In this document: positions 1 through 8,369 of the stretch, in pieces
Layout: each line of letters starts with the position of its first letter
How positions within the stretch are numbered: position 1 is the stretch's first letter
Origin: Sediminibacterium magnilacihabitans
Lineage (GTDB): Bacteria; Bacteroidota; Bacteroidia; Chitinophagales; Chitinophagaceae
Length of the DNA: 64,000 bases
NCBI GenBank assembly: GCA_002973575.1
Contig: PVEQ01000003.1
Coordinates: forward strand, 124,001-188,000
Direction: 5' to 3'
Made by a program: the position numbers and the translations under genes
Notes under the pieces: generated by a model
What the model saw: only the letters and a program-made list of their open reading frames with translations
Database searches by the model: none
Told to the model about the DNA's origin: nothing

Positions 1-3000
1 GCTTCCAGCCTTGCCAATACCAGTTTCAGTTGGACGAGAGCGGTGGTAAGCGGCATCAGCGCAGGGCCTGGAAGCGGAGGACCTAATGTCAATGAACAAC
101 TCAACAATACCACGCTCCTGCCCAGGACTGTTACTTATGTGTACACATTAACCGCCAATACCTATGGTTGTTCCAACAACCAAAATGTGTCTTTAACAGT
201 AAACCCCGTTCCATCTATAGCTGCACAATCTGTTACTTCCTGTAGTGGCAACGTATTCATGATCTCTCCTTCACCTGCACCGGCAGGAACATCGTATACA
301 TGGCAGGCTCCCGTGATCTCGCCTGCTGGCGCTATTACAGGAGGTGGTACCAATACCATTGGACAGAACTATATTGGGCAAGCACTTACCAACAACAGCG
401 GAGCTTCCGCTACTGCTACTTATACGGTTACACCAAGTTCCTATGGATGTGTTGGAACAAATTTTACCGCCACTGTTACCGTAAACCCGGGTGGTTCGGT
501 TGCAACGCTCAGCAGCAGCCTTACACCACCCGATATATGTAGTAGCACATCGTTCTTTTATCATCCTACTTCAGCCGCTGCAGGCCCCAGCTTTAGCTGG
601 ACCCGCTTCGCAGTAGCGGGCATCAGCCAAGCTGTAACAACAGGCAGTGGCGATATCAATGAAGTACTGACCAATACCACTTATCTGCCGGTTACTGTCA
701 AGTACGCCATTACTACCACATCCAATGGCTGCTCCAATACACAGGATATTGCAGTTAATGTGAATCCTTCTACAGTGTTAAGCACTTCGCTTACACCGCC
801 TGCTGTGTGTAGTAATACGGTATTCAGTTATACGCCTATGAGCCAAACAGCCAACACTGCATTTAACTGGACCAGGGCATCTGCAAATGGCATCAGCAAT
901 GCAGCGGCCAGCGGAACCGGCAATCCCAATGAAACCCTGATCAACACGACCAGCAGTACCATTCAGGTTACCTACATCTATAATCTCATCACACCCAATG
1001 GTTGTACCAATAACCAATCGGTGGTGGTGAATATCAATCCAACGCCTACACTGAGCAGTACACAAACTCCCAATGCTGTATGTAGTGGCAGCACCTTCAA
1101 TTATATTCCTACTTCTGCTACGGCAGGCGCTACTTTTACCTGGAACAGAGCGGTAGTTACTTCTATCAGCAACGGAGCGGGCAATGGTACTTATAACCCG
1201 GCAGAGATACTGGTTAATACCAGCCTCAACCCGGTGAATGTACCTTATACCTATACCATCAGCGCCAATAACTGTTCCAGTACGGCTATTGTTACCGTTC
1301 CCATTAACCCGGTACCCAATATTGCCAACCAAACACTGGCGGCTTGCAGCAATACTGTATTCAATCTTACACCTGTCAGTGTTCCATCCAACACCACTTA
1401 TACCTGGACGGCGCCTGTGATTGCACCTGTTGGCGCAATTTCTGGCGGATCTGCACAAACAACCGGTCAGGCCAGCATCAGCCAGTTGCTCACCAACCAG
1501 ACCATCAACTCCGCTACGGCTACCTATACGGTTACTCCCACTGCGGCAGGATGTACCGGCGCATCATTTACAGCCACGGTTACCCTCAACCCTGTTCCTG
1601 CTGCTGCCAACCAGTTGCTGGCAGCTATATGCAGCGGTAACGCGTTTAATTATACTCCCGCCAGCATGCCGGCAGGAACTACTTATACCTGGAGCAATCC
1701 GTTGCTGGCGCCTGCGAGCGGTTTAACAGGCGGCAGTGCACAGCCGATCAGCCAGACTTCCATCGGGCAATCGCTCAGCAGCGTCAATAATATCATGGAT
1801 ACGGCCACTTATACGGTAACGCCTTCCACCAATGGATGTGCAGGTAATACCTTCACTGTTACCGTACCGGTTAAACCGGTACCGATCCTTTTCAGCATGA
1901 CCGACACCATTTGTTCCGGTACGCCGTTCAGTATACTGCCTTCACCGGTACCGGCCAACACAACATACACCTGGCCCACACCGGTGGTATTTCCATTTGG
2001 TTCAGTGATCAACGGCGGCCAGCAAACCACGCCGGTGCCCACTATTTCGCAAACCCTTGTGAACACTACCGCCGCCACCGGTCAGGTTGTATATACCATT
2101 ACGCCGGTAGCTACCGGCTGCACAGGCGCACCTTTTACACTAACGGCTGTAGTAGGTGTACCGCTGCCACCCATAGCCAACCAATCAACCATTATCTGTA
2201 GCGGTACCAGCTTCAATATGACGCCGGCTACTGCGCCGCCCGGTACCACATATACCTGGAGTGTGCCGGTGGTGAGTCCCGCCGGCAGTGTATTGGGATT
2301 AAGTGCTGCTGTTACTCCACAGACCATCATCAGTCAAACCCTTACCAACCTCATCAATGTCAACGATACCGTGGTGTATTTTGTGCGGCCTTACAATACC
2401 GGTTGCCAGGGTAATATTTTCACCGCTACTGTTCGCGTAATGCCATCACCCAAAGCCAATATCACCGGCAAAGCAGTGATCTGTGCTTATCCGCAAGACA
2501 CGCTGTCTATCAGCTTTACCGGTAACGCACCCTGGAGTTTCAACTATACCGATACCACCGGTGTATCGCGTACTGTTTCGGGTATCAAAACATCGCCCTA
2601 TACCTGGATCACGCCTTCTTTGCGCAATGCTACCAGCCAGACTTTCGCCATCAGTGGTGTAAAAGAAATGGCTTGCAGCAACCTCACCGATACTTTCTAT
2701 TTCTCCCAAAGGATCAATCACCTGCCTGTTGGTAAGATCGTTTCGTTGCACGGTAATTATATCTGCAATAATATCCTGGATACCTTGTATGTTGTTTCAC
2801 TGCCTTCCGATACCGTCAGTTACCAGTGGTTGCTGAACGGAGTGCCAATTACCGGAGCCACCACCGATTCCATCGGCACGCTCACACCCGGTAAGTACAA
2901 TGCAAGACTCACCAACCAGTTCGGTTGCGTAGATACGGCAGCATCCAATCTGGGATTGATATTGATCAATAAACCCATCCTCAAACTCAGTTACGACTCT

Positions 3001-3741
3001 TATTGCATCAACAAGTTGATACATTTTACCAACCTCACCGATACTACTTTCACCGGCACCGTTCAATGGTTATGGAATCTGGGTGATAGTACATCGGCCA
3101 ATACCTATCATGCCACGGATACTTATCTCACGGGAGGCGACAGGCATATACGGCTCACAGCTACCCAAGCCAACTGCGCTTCGTATAGTGTATCGCTAGA
3201 TACTACCTTCACCATACAGGTACCGATTGCGGCAGTACGATTACCATCGATCAGTGCTTACAAGAGTGTACCTACTATGATCGCGGGAAGATACCTGCCA
3301 GGTTATACTTACCAGTGGAATCCTACCAGGGGCATCACTTCACCCAACAGCGACAGCACCATTTTCAACCATTCGCAAACACAGCAATACCTGGTAAATT
3401 TGATTTCTTCGGGAGGATGTTATACACCTGATACTTTATTGGTGCGGGTCTTCGACAACAACATGGTAGATATCCTGGTTCCGCGATCTTTCACACCCAA
3501 TGGCGATGGTGTCAACGACATATTGTATTCCTATCATGCAGGGCTGAAGGAGTTTCATTATTTCAAAATATACAACCGGTACGGACAATTGATGTTTGAA
3601 ACCCGTGACCCCGATGCAGGCTGGAATGGCACAGCAGGGGGAACGGCGCAGCCGATGGGTATTTATATATGGATTGCTGAAGGCCTTGCAGTAGATGGCA
3701 GCCTGGTTAGAAAAACCGGGGAAACACTTTTATTACGCTGA
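1..3741 (+). CDS. T9SS type B secreted PKD-like repeat protein (5'-truncated by window edge)
   Basis: The frame is open from the first base, so only the last 1246 residues are seen. About nine tandem PKD/Ig-like modules of 75-95 residues fill the first ~800 residues. Each starts with a hydrophobic-Cys-Ser-x-x-x-Phe element (VCSGSTF, ICSGNAF), has a central TYTW or SFSW strand, and ends in a VNPxP linker. A different Ig/PKD-type region follows. The last ~95 residues are a gliding-motility-associated C-terminal domain: they begin at VPRSFTPNGDGVND, continue with IYNRYGQLMFE and end GETLLLR, the hallmark of T9SS type B substrates. The protein is therefore predicted to cross the outer membrane by T9SS and stay on or leave the surface as an adhesin-like protein. 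Its stop codon shares one base with the start of the PorP/SprF gene, so the two are translationally coupled, as is usual for this pair. The ligand is unknown. Confidence 0.9.
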   Translation, partial: ASSLANTSFSWTRAVVSGISAGPGSGGPNVNEQLNNTTLLPRTVTYVYTLTANTYGCSNNQNVSLTVNPVPSIAAQSVTSCSGNVFMISPSPAPAGTSYTWQAPVISPAGAITGGGTNTIGQNYIGQALTNNSGASATATYTVTPSSYGCVGTNFTATVTVNPGGSVATLSSSLTPPDICSSTSFFYHPTSAAAGPSFSWTRFAVAGISQAVTTGSGDINEVLTNTTYLPVTVKYAITTTSNGCSNTQDIAVNVNPSTVLSTSLTPPAVCSNTVFSYTPMSQTANTAFNWTRASANGISNAAASGTGNPNETLINTTSSTIQVTYIYNLITPNGCTNNQSVVVNINPTPTLSSTQTPNAVCSGSTFNYIPTSATAGATFTWNRAVVTSISNGAGNGTYNPAEILVNTSLNPVNVPYTYTISANNCSSTAIVTVPINPVPNIANQTLAACSNTVFNLTPVSVPSNTTYTWTAPVIAPVGAISGGSAQTTGQASISQLLTNQTINSATATYTVTPTAAGCTGASFTATVTLNPVPAAANQLLAAICSGNAFNYTPASMPAGTTYTWSNPLLAPASGLTGGSAQPISQTSIGQSLSSVNNIMDTATYTVTPSTNGCAGNTFTVTVPVKPVPILFSMTDTICSGTPFSILPSPVPANTTYTWPTPVVFPFGSVINGGQQTTPVPTISQTLVNTTAATGQVVYTITPVATGCTGAPFTLTAVVGVPLPPIANQSTIICSGTSFNMTPATAPPGTTYTWSVPVVSPAGSVLGLSAAVTPQTIISQTLTNLINVNDTVVYFVRPYNTGCQGNIFTATVRVMPSPKANITGKAVICAYPQDTLSISFTGNAPWSFNYTDTTGVSRTVSGIKTSPYTWITPSLRNATSQTFAISGVKEMACSNLTDTFYFSQRINHLPVGKIVSLHGNYICNNILDTLYVVSLPSDTVSYQWLLNGVPITGATTDSIGTLTPGKYNARLTNQFGCVDTAASNLGLILINKPILKLSYDSYCINKLIHFTNLTDTTFTGTVQWLWNLGDSTSANTYHATDTYLTGGDRHIRLTATQANCASYSVSLDTTFTIQVPIAAVRLPSISAYKSVPTMIAGRYLPGYTYQWNPTRGITSPNSDSTIFNHSQTQQYLVNLISSGGCYTPDTLLVRVFDNNMVDILVPRSFTPNGDGVNDILYSYHAGLKEFHYFKIYNRYGQLMFETRDPDAGWNGTAGGTAQPMGIYIWIAEGLAVDGSLVRKTGETLLLR

Positions 3742-4772
3742 TGAAAATGACTATGATCATACTATTAAAACGATCTTTTTGTTTATTGTTATTGCTGACA
3801 ATTTTCACTGGTGCATTACAGGCGCAAGACCCTGTTTTTTCGCAGTTCTATTCATCACCGCTGAGTGTGAATCCTGCGCTGGCGGGCAATGGCAGTGCCG
3901 ACTGGCGCCTCATCATCAACCGCAGGAGCCAGTGGTTTGCCAGCGGCGTTGACCCGTTCAATACCACTTCTGTTTCTTTTGACGGTAAACTGTTCAAACA
4001 GAAAGACAAAGAAACGAATTACATTGGCGGGGGGCTCATGTTCATGCAGGATTATGGCATGTCGGGCGCCTATAAGAACAATTCTTTTCACGGTATCCTG
4101 AGTTCGCATGTGGCCATCGATGAAAATGATTACCATGGCTTGTCGATAGGACTGGCTGCAACTTATACCAATCTCATCATCGATTATACGCAACTCAGTT
4201 TTTCGAGTCAGCTCGCTTCTTCCGGTTTCAACAGGGCGCTGCCTACCAATGAAGCGTACCTGTCTACCGTCAAACCCTATGTTTCAATGGCCGCAGGCAT
4301 CACCTATACTTATACCGATGAAAGTTCCAATTTTGATGTGGGTGTTGCAGGATACCGGTTCATGAAAACGCGCCGCTCTGCATTGAATGATTCCACGCAG
4401 CTCGATCCGCCGCATTATAATTTTCATGCCGATTACCAGGCCTTCCTGAGCGACAGGCTGGCATTCAATGCCAATGCCGTGTACATTGTTCAGAACAGTC
4501 AGAATTTTTATTCACTGGGCGTGAACCTGGGGCATATCCTCGACGATTCGGAAACACCTACCGTTTTCAATACGGGCCTATGGTACAGGAGTAATGATGC
4601 GGTGATTCCCTACCTGGGGTTAATGTACAGGAGCTTGCAATTGGGGTTGACTTACGACGTAACCCTCTCCTCTTCCAAGAACTCACTGGGATCGATGAAA
4701 ACATTCGAGTTTTCACTCATCCTCCGTTCGCCTCAGAAAGTGGCGCATGCGATTCCTTGCCCCTGGAAATGA
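3741..4772 (+). CDS. PorP/SprF family type IX secretion membrane protein
   Basis: This 343-residue protein begins with a signal peptide (basic start, hydrophobic stretch, ALQAQ cleavage region). It then shows the family opening QDPVFSQFYSSPLSVNPALAG, where short repeats-breaking gaps aside the FSQFY...NPALAG pattern is diagnostic of PorP/SprF. The rest is alternating beta-strand sequence typical of an outer-membrane barrel. PorP/SprF proteins are encoded next to T9SS type B substrates and are thought to help anchor or deliver them. Here the ATG overlaps the TGA of the upstream substrate gene by one base, which supports a dedicated pair. The length is normal for the family. Confidence 0.92.
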   Translation: MKMTMIILLKRSFCLLLLLTIFTGALQAQDPVFSQFYSSPLSVNPALAGNGSADWRLIINRRSQWFASGVDPFNTTSVSFDGKLFKQKDKETNYIGGGLMFMQDYGMSGAYKNNSFHGILSSHVAIDENDYHGLSIGLAATYTNLIIDYTQLSFSSQLASSGFNRALPTNEAYLSTVKPYVSMAAGITYTYTDESSNFDVGVAGYRFMKTRRSALNDSTQLDPPHYNFHADYQAFLSDRLAFNANAVYIVQNSQNFYSLGVNLGHILDDSETPTVFNTGLWYRSNDAVIPYLGLMYRSLQLGLTYDVTLSSSKNSLGSMKTFEFSLILRSPQKVAHAIPCPWK

Positions 4773-4775
4773 CAT

Positions 4776-5159
4776 TTAAGACTTATAATAGTCTCTTTTC
4801 GCATTTTCAATTGCTTCATTCCTTTGATGGCGCAGTTCCCTGATGCGTGACCTTCTTTCAGGACGGCTCAGGGAATGGTTCATACGAACGGAAGCAATTT
4901 TTTGCGAATAATCATGTTCCAGGTCGGCTATTTCCTGGTCAAGTTTAGAAGCTCTCGGTGAAGGCGGATAACCATAAGGATACATATAGTATGGATACCC
5001 ATACCAATACGGCGAAAAGAACGGGTCGTAATAATAATAACGATGTACAATATAAGGCCGGTAATATCCACCCCTCACATAACCATGGAACTGTGCCGAA
5101 GCTGAAGTCACTGTTACAAATGAACTCATGAGTAACAATATGATAAACAACTTTTTCAT
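4776..5159 (-). CDS. Small exported Tyr-rich protein of unknown function
   Basis: 127 residues. The first ~23 form a signal peptide (MKKLFIILLLMSSF..., with an ASA-Q cleavage site). Residues ~28-68 are extremely rich in Tyr, Pro and Gly, with aromatic runs such as YYYYDPFF. The C-terminal ~55 residues are charged and predicted helical, with many Arg, Glu and Lys, probably a coiled coil. I do not recognise a family. The composition suggests a periplasmic or surface-associated protein with a disordered aromatic segment. It converges on the PorP/SprF gene with a 3-nt gap. Confidence 0.7.
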   Translation of the reverse strand: MKKLFIILLLMSSFVTVTSASAQFHGYVRGGYYRPYIVHRYYYYDPFFSPYWYGYPYYMYPYGYPPSPRASKLDQEIADLEHDYSQKIASVRMNHSLSRPERRSRIRELRHQRNEAIENAKRDYYKS

Positions 5160-5247
5160 AACCCTGTTTTACATTGAATTAGATGCAAAAAGTGGGCAAA
5201 AGCAACAGGACGTTTCAGATTATAACAATCCTATAACAGCGATGAAA

Positions 5248-5326
5248 CGTCATTCCGAGCGTAGCCGAGGGATCTGCTCGAATGCTCAGCAGTTCCTTCG
5301 ACTCGCTTCGCTCGCTCAGGATGACG
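5248..5326. repeat. Dispersed CGTCATCC-type inverted-end repeat, copy A
   Basis: This 79-bp element starts CGTCATTCCGAGCG and ends CGCTCAGGATGACG, so its ends are inverted repeats. Internal blocks are AGCCGAGGGATCTGC and CCTTCGACTCGCTTCG. The same element recurs at 33164-33242, 51650-51764 and 52087-52166. It ends 8 nt from the coaE stop codon. Confidence 0.85.
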
Positions 5327-5334
5327 TTTGAATA

Positions 5335-5925
5335 TCAGTCTCCCTTCTCTTGCAGGAATTTGTCGTGCAATTTCAATACCTGTGGTATCAGCAATTCCTG
5401 CTCATCGTTCAGGATCACAAAATCGCAGAGGCGCATTTTGATCTCTTCGTTAATCTGCCTGTTCATGCGGCTGAGCACTTCCTCCCGCGAAACACCGTCT
5501 CTTTTCATCACACGGTTGATACGCACATGGCGTGGAGCATAGACCCCGATGATATAATCAAGACCCGTAGTGGATCCTGCTTCGAAAAATAAAGCGGCTT
5601 CTTTGATGGTATAAGCAGTGGGTTGTGCATCGGCCCATTTTTCGGCTGCTGCAATGGTAACCGGGTGCACCAATGCATTGAGCTGTTCCAACCGGTAAGG
5701 ATCGTTGAAGACGATATGGGCAATGTATTTTCTGTCGAGACGGTCATTATCAAAAGCGGCTGGGCCAAATAAATGAATCAGCCCTTTACGCAATGCAGGA
5801 TCTTCTTCCATTAGTTTCCGGGCGGCGCTGTCGGCATCAAATACAGGAATACCCAGTATCCTGAAGATATTGGATACGGTGGTTTTCCCGCTGCCGATGC
5901 CTCCTGTTAAACCGATCCTGAGCAT
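5335..5925 (-). CDS. coaE: Dephospho-CoA kinase
   Basis: This 196-residue protein catalyses the last step of coenzyme A synthesis: ATP-dependent phosphorylation of the 3'-hydroxyl of dephospho-CoA in the cytoplasm. The N-terminus is MLRIGLTGGIGSGKTTVS, a P-loop at residues ~8-16. The family elements FDADSAARKLM (residues ~29-40) and the lid-region segment KRDGVSREEVLSRMNRQ (~145-160) follow. Length is normal for CoaE. It is the last gene of the leftward nusB-DUF1573-yajC-coaE cluster. A terminator-like hairpin separates it from yajC, so it may be read partly from its own promoter. CoaD, the preceding enzyme of the pathway, is encoded elsewhere in the window (48495-48968). Confidence 0.96.
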   Translation of the reverse strand: MLRIGLTGGIGSGKTTVSNIFRILGIPVFDADSAARKLMEEDPALRKGLIHLFGPAAFDNDRLDRKYIAHIVFNDPYRLEQLNALVHPVTIAAAEKWADAQPTAYTIKEAALFFEAGSTTGLDYIIGVYAPRHVRINRVMKRDGVSREEVLSRMNRQINEEIKMRLCDFVILNDEQELLIPQVLKLHDKFLQEKGD

Positions 5926-5946
5926 ATTATTTCGAAGTGGGTAGAA

Positions 5947-5981
5947 TAAAAAAACCTGGAACTGCAGGTACGATTCCAGGT
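5947..5981 (-). terminator. Rho-independent terminator after yajC
   Basis: Arms at 5954-5961 and 5974-5981 form an 8-bp stem (ACCTGGAA/TTCCAGGT). Read on the minus strand it is followed by a run of seven T. It lies between yajC and coaE. Confidence 0.7.
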
Positions 5982-6015
5982 CTAAATTAATGCTTGGTTG
6001 CAGTTTTTGCTACTA

Positions 6016-6357
6016 TTATTTTTTGTCAGCTGCAGCAGCTTTGTTGATGGCAGCTGTCCATTCCATGCTGATAGAAGATTTTTCGATCTTCAGGTAACTG
6101 CCGGGGGTTACTTCCAGCTGGATGGTATTGTCTTCATTGATCTTGTTCACCGTACCGTGGATACCTGCAATGGTTACCACTTTATCGCCTTTCTGCATAT
6201 TGTCGATGAACTTTTTCTGGTCTTTTGCTTTTTTCGCTTGTGGACGGATCATGAACAGCCAGAAAACAAGGATGATACCACCCATCAATACCAATTGCAT
6301 CATGCCGCCGCCCTGTTGAGGGTTCGCCGCCAGTAAAACTGAATTCAGATAAAACAT
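6016..6357 (-). CDS. yajC: Preprotein translocase subunit YajC
   Basis: A 113-residue protein with one N-terminal transmembrane helix (LVLMGGIILVFWLFMIRPQA, residues ~22-41). The helix ends in the family signature FMIRPQAKKAKDQ. It is followed by the soluble domain with LQKGDKVVTIAGIHGTV-like sequence. YajC associates with SecDF at the Sec translocon in the inner membrane; the fused secDF gene is also in this window. It sits between the DUF1573 gene and coaE in a gene order common in Bacteroidota. Confidence 0.95.
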   Translation of the reverse strand: MFYLNSVLLAANPQQGGGMMQLVLMGGIILVFWLFMIRPQAKKAKDQKKFIDNMQKGDKVVTIAGIHGTVNKINEDNTIQLEVTPGSYLKIEKSSISMEWTAAINKAAAADKK

Positions 6358-6372
6358 GTTGTTCTTTTTTTA

Positions 6373-6801
6373 TTATTCTTGAATATCGCCCGTAAAGATA
6401 AGGTCGTGATTGTAACCATTGCGTGAATTTGTGGTAGCCAGTATACTTTTCCGAACCGTGCCCACATGCGCTTTTTTGCTATCGAAGGACCCCACCACTA
6501 TGCCGGTATCGCCCGGGGCGATGGCTTGCCTGGTATAATCGGCAACCGTACAACCACAAACCGCTTTCACATCGGTGAGGTAAAGTGGCTGATGGCCGCT
6601 GTTCCTAACGCGGAAACGGATCTCGATCTGCTCTCCCATTTTGATGCTGCCGAAATTTACTACAGAATCCAGCCACTGTACCGTTGTATAATGAGCCGTA
6701 TCGGCAGCGGGCTGCTGGTTCACTTTCACGGTATTATTGCAGGCCGGCAAAAAAGCCGCCACGGTTGCACAGAACAGCATACCCGTCAATATCCGTTTCA
6801 T
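6373..6801 (-). CDS. DUF1573 domain lipoprotein
   Basis: 142 residues, starting with a lipoprotein signal (MKRILTGMLFCATVAAFLPAC, predicted acylated Cys21). Residues ~45-142 form an Ig/ASH-like DUF1573 domain with the typical FGSIKMGEQIEIRFRVRNSG and CGCTVADY elements. DUF1573 proteins are predicted periplasmic or surface proteins of unknown function that are very common in Bacteroidota. Only 5 nt separate it from the nusB stop, so it is co-transcribed with nusB and yajC. Confidence 0.9.
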   Translation of the reverse strand: MKRILTGMLFCATVAAFLPACNNTVKVNQQPAADTAHYTTVQWLDSVVNFGSIKMGEQIEIRFRVRNSGHQPLYLTDVKAVCGCTVADYTRQAIAPGDTGIVVGSFDSKKAHVGTVRKSILATTNSRNGYNHDLIFTGDIQE

Positions 6802-6806
6802 AAGAC

Positions 6807-7736
6807 TTATATTTTGTTTTTGTATTGTATCTTATTGATCTTCCCGGCTTCGGTAAGTTCTTTATGGATATTATCCAGGATACCATTGACAAACTGTCCG
6901 CTTTGCGCCGTACTGTATTCCTTGGCCAGGTCGATGTATTCGTTGATGGTTACTTTGGTAGGAATGGTTTCGAAGTAGAGCAATTCACAAACGCCCATAC
7001 GCATCAAAATCATATCCAGTATGGCAATACGCTCTGCATCCCAGTTCTTCAATTTGGGGGTAATAAGACTGGTGGTATATTCTTTCTTTTCTAAAACAGT
7101 TTCCAGCAGGGTCTTCGCAAAGATCCATTTTTCTTCGCTCAGCATTTGCGAGAGATGGAAAGATGCGGGCTTTTGCAAATAACTCATCATCAGCTGGTCA
7201 ATCATCTCGGCGTCATCGTCCCAGTTGTTGAATAATTCTTCCACGTGCGTGATGAAATATTCATTGGGTAACATAAGATGGGTGAAGATCAGTTTCAGGA
7301 TCTCTTTTTCGCTGTTCTTGTCGCGGGAAGGCGTGGCAATATAAGTCTGGTATTGTTCGGTTCCGGTGAGGTCTTCGTATACTTTCTTCACCAGTTCCCT
7401 GTCGATCAGTTGCTGGGGCATATCTTTTTCGACTGCCTTTTTAAAAGAATCGTCTTCCAGTATCTGCCAGAGGAGCTGGTTACCGGCAATTTTGGTGTTT
7501 ACATTGAGGTCGGCCTCGGTGGGCAGGTTGCGGGAAGCCCTTTTCTGGGCATTGACTTCGGCATAACGCGCCACTTCTGTCAGGAAATAAAGGAGGTAGA
7601 CAAAAAGCTCCCGGCTCTTGTCGAGCTGCTTTTGCAACTCCCCTACCGGTTGTTTAAAAGCCGGCGTACCGTCTGCCGCTTCTATCATATACAGGAGCTG
7701 CATTACTTTTACCCGGATATTTCTTCTGCTGATCAT
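6807..7736 (-). CDS. nusB: Transcription antitermination factor NusB (long Bacteroidota form)
   Basis: The 309-residue protein starts MISRRNIRVKVMQLLYMIE, the conserved NusB N-terminus. The C-terminal ~130 residues form the second recognisable NusB part (WDAERIAILDMILMRMGVCE and INEYIDLAKEYST). Bacteroidota NusB is about twice the length of the E. coli protein because of an N-terminal extension, as here. NusB binds boxA RNA with S10 (NusE) to support rRNA antitermination. A longer in-frame start at 7790 is rejected because a near-perfect promoter (7765-7795) lies inside the extension and only the shorter start begins with the family sequence. First gene of the cluster. Confidence 0.95.
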   Translation of the reverse strand: MISRRNIRVKVMQLLYMIEAADGTPAFKQPVGELQKQLDKSRELFVYLLYFLTEVARYAEVNAQKRASRNLPTEADLNVNTKIAGNQLLWQILEDDSFKKAVEKDMPQQLIDRELVKKVYEDLTGTEQYQTYIATPSRDKNSEKEILKLIFTHLMLPNEYFITHVEELFNNWDDDAEMIDQLMMSYLQKPASFHLSQMLSEEKWIFAKTLLETVLEKKEYTTSLITPKLKNWDAERIAILDMILMRMGVCELLYFETIPTKVTINEYIDLAKEYSTAQSGQFVNGILDNIHKELTEAGKINKIQYKNKI

Positions 7737-7764
7737 ATTTTCTAAGAACTCTGTTTGGGAGCGG

Positions 7765-7795
7765 CAAAGGTATTGTATAAATGGGGCCATGCAAA
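7765..7795 (-). promoter_or_regulatory. Promoter of the nusB operon (Bacteroidota -33/-7)
   Basis: On the minus strand the sequence reads TTTG (7792-7795), then 19 nt, then TACCTTTG (7765-7772). This matches the Bacteroidota primary-sigma consensus TTTG-N19/20-TAnnTTTG. It places the start site roughly 20 nt upstream of the ATG at 7736. Confidence 0.75.
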
Positions 7796-8004
7796 ATGTA
7801 ATATGTATATTTATGCCCCGGAAAATGAAAAATTGACAGGGTTAGCAAAACTTGGTGCATATTTGCGGGCGTTTCTGACAAAGGGACTTTACCGGGCACC
7901 CACAAATGAAGCCGACTGAAATTTTGGCTTAACTAATGGTGATGGCATGGAAATCGATGGGCAGAAGCATATTATTCACTCAATTATTAAAAAATCAATA
8001 ACGT

Positions 8005-8286
8005 ATGGCTAAGAAACTCAACGTTACACCTTTGCACGACAGGGTAATCGTTAAGCCTGCCGCTGCCGAAGAAAAAACTGCAGGCGGTATCATCATCCCC
8101 GACACCGCTAAAGAAAAACCCCAACGCGGTACCATCGTAGCTGCCGGAGCCGGTAAAAAAGATGACCCGATGACCGTTAAAACCGGCGACACCGTTTTAT
8201 ATGGTAAATATGCAGGAACGGAAATCCAGATCGAAGGACAGGATTTGCTGATCATGCGTGAAAGCGACATCCTTGCAATTATTTAA
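8005..8286 (+). CDS. groES: Co-chaperonin GroES
   Basis: This 93-residue protein is a normal-length GroES. The N-terminus [19 protein letters not shown] and the C-terminal [22 protein letters not shown] are family-typical. The mobile loop that contacts GroEL is [16 protein letters not shown] (residues ~27-42). It forms the heptameric cap of the GroEL chamber. groEL follows after 83 nt that contain a dispersed AT-rich repeat. I found no CIRCE operator in the 268 bp upstream. Confidence 0.97.
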   Translation: MAKKLNVTPLHDRVIVKPAAAEEKTAGGIIIPDTAKEKPQRGTIVAAGAGKKDDPMTVKTGDTVLYGKYAGTEIQIEGQDLLIMRESDILAII

Positions 8287-8290
8287 TGAA

Positions 8291-8363
8291 ACAATTCGGC
8301 AATTCGACAATGAGCCGAAATAATACATTGTCAAATTATCTAATTATCAAATTGTCAAATTAA
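8291..8363. repeat. Dispersed AATTCGGCAATTCGACAAT repeat, copy 1
   Basis: The left arm at 8293-8311 is identical to the arms at 36476-36494 and 38519-38537. The right half (TTGTCAAATTA) is degenerate. The element fills the gap between groES and groEL and starts 5 nt after the groES stop. Confidence 0.75.
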
Positions 8364-8369
8364 CATAAC

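Noticed and set aside
778..1458. A 226-codon minus-strand frame within the PKD-repeat gene
   Set aside because: It mirrors the tandem repeats of the coding strand, so stop-free runs are expected by chance.
5128..5331. Short plus-strand frames across the CGTCATCC repeat
   Set aside because: They run through the repeat element and share similar peptides only because copies of the repeat occur elsewhere (for example 33160-33260).
7737..8004. CIRCE or other heat-shock operator upstream of groES
   Set aside because: No TTAGCACTC-N9-GAGTGCTAA-like sequence was found; the region holds no clear TAnnTTTG box on the plus strand either.
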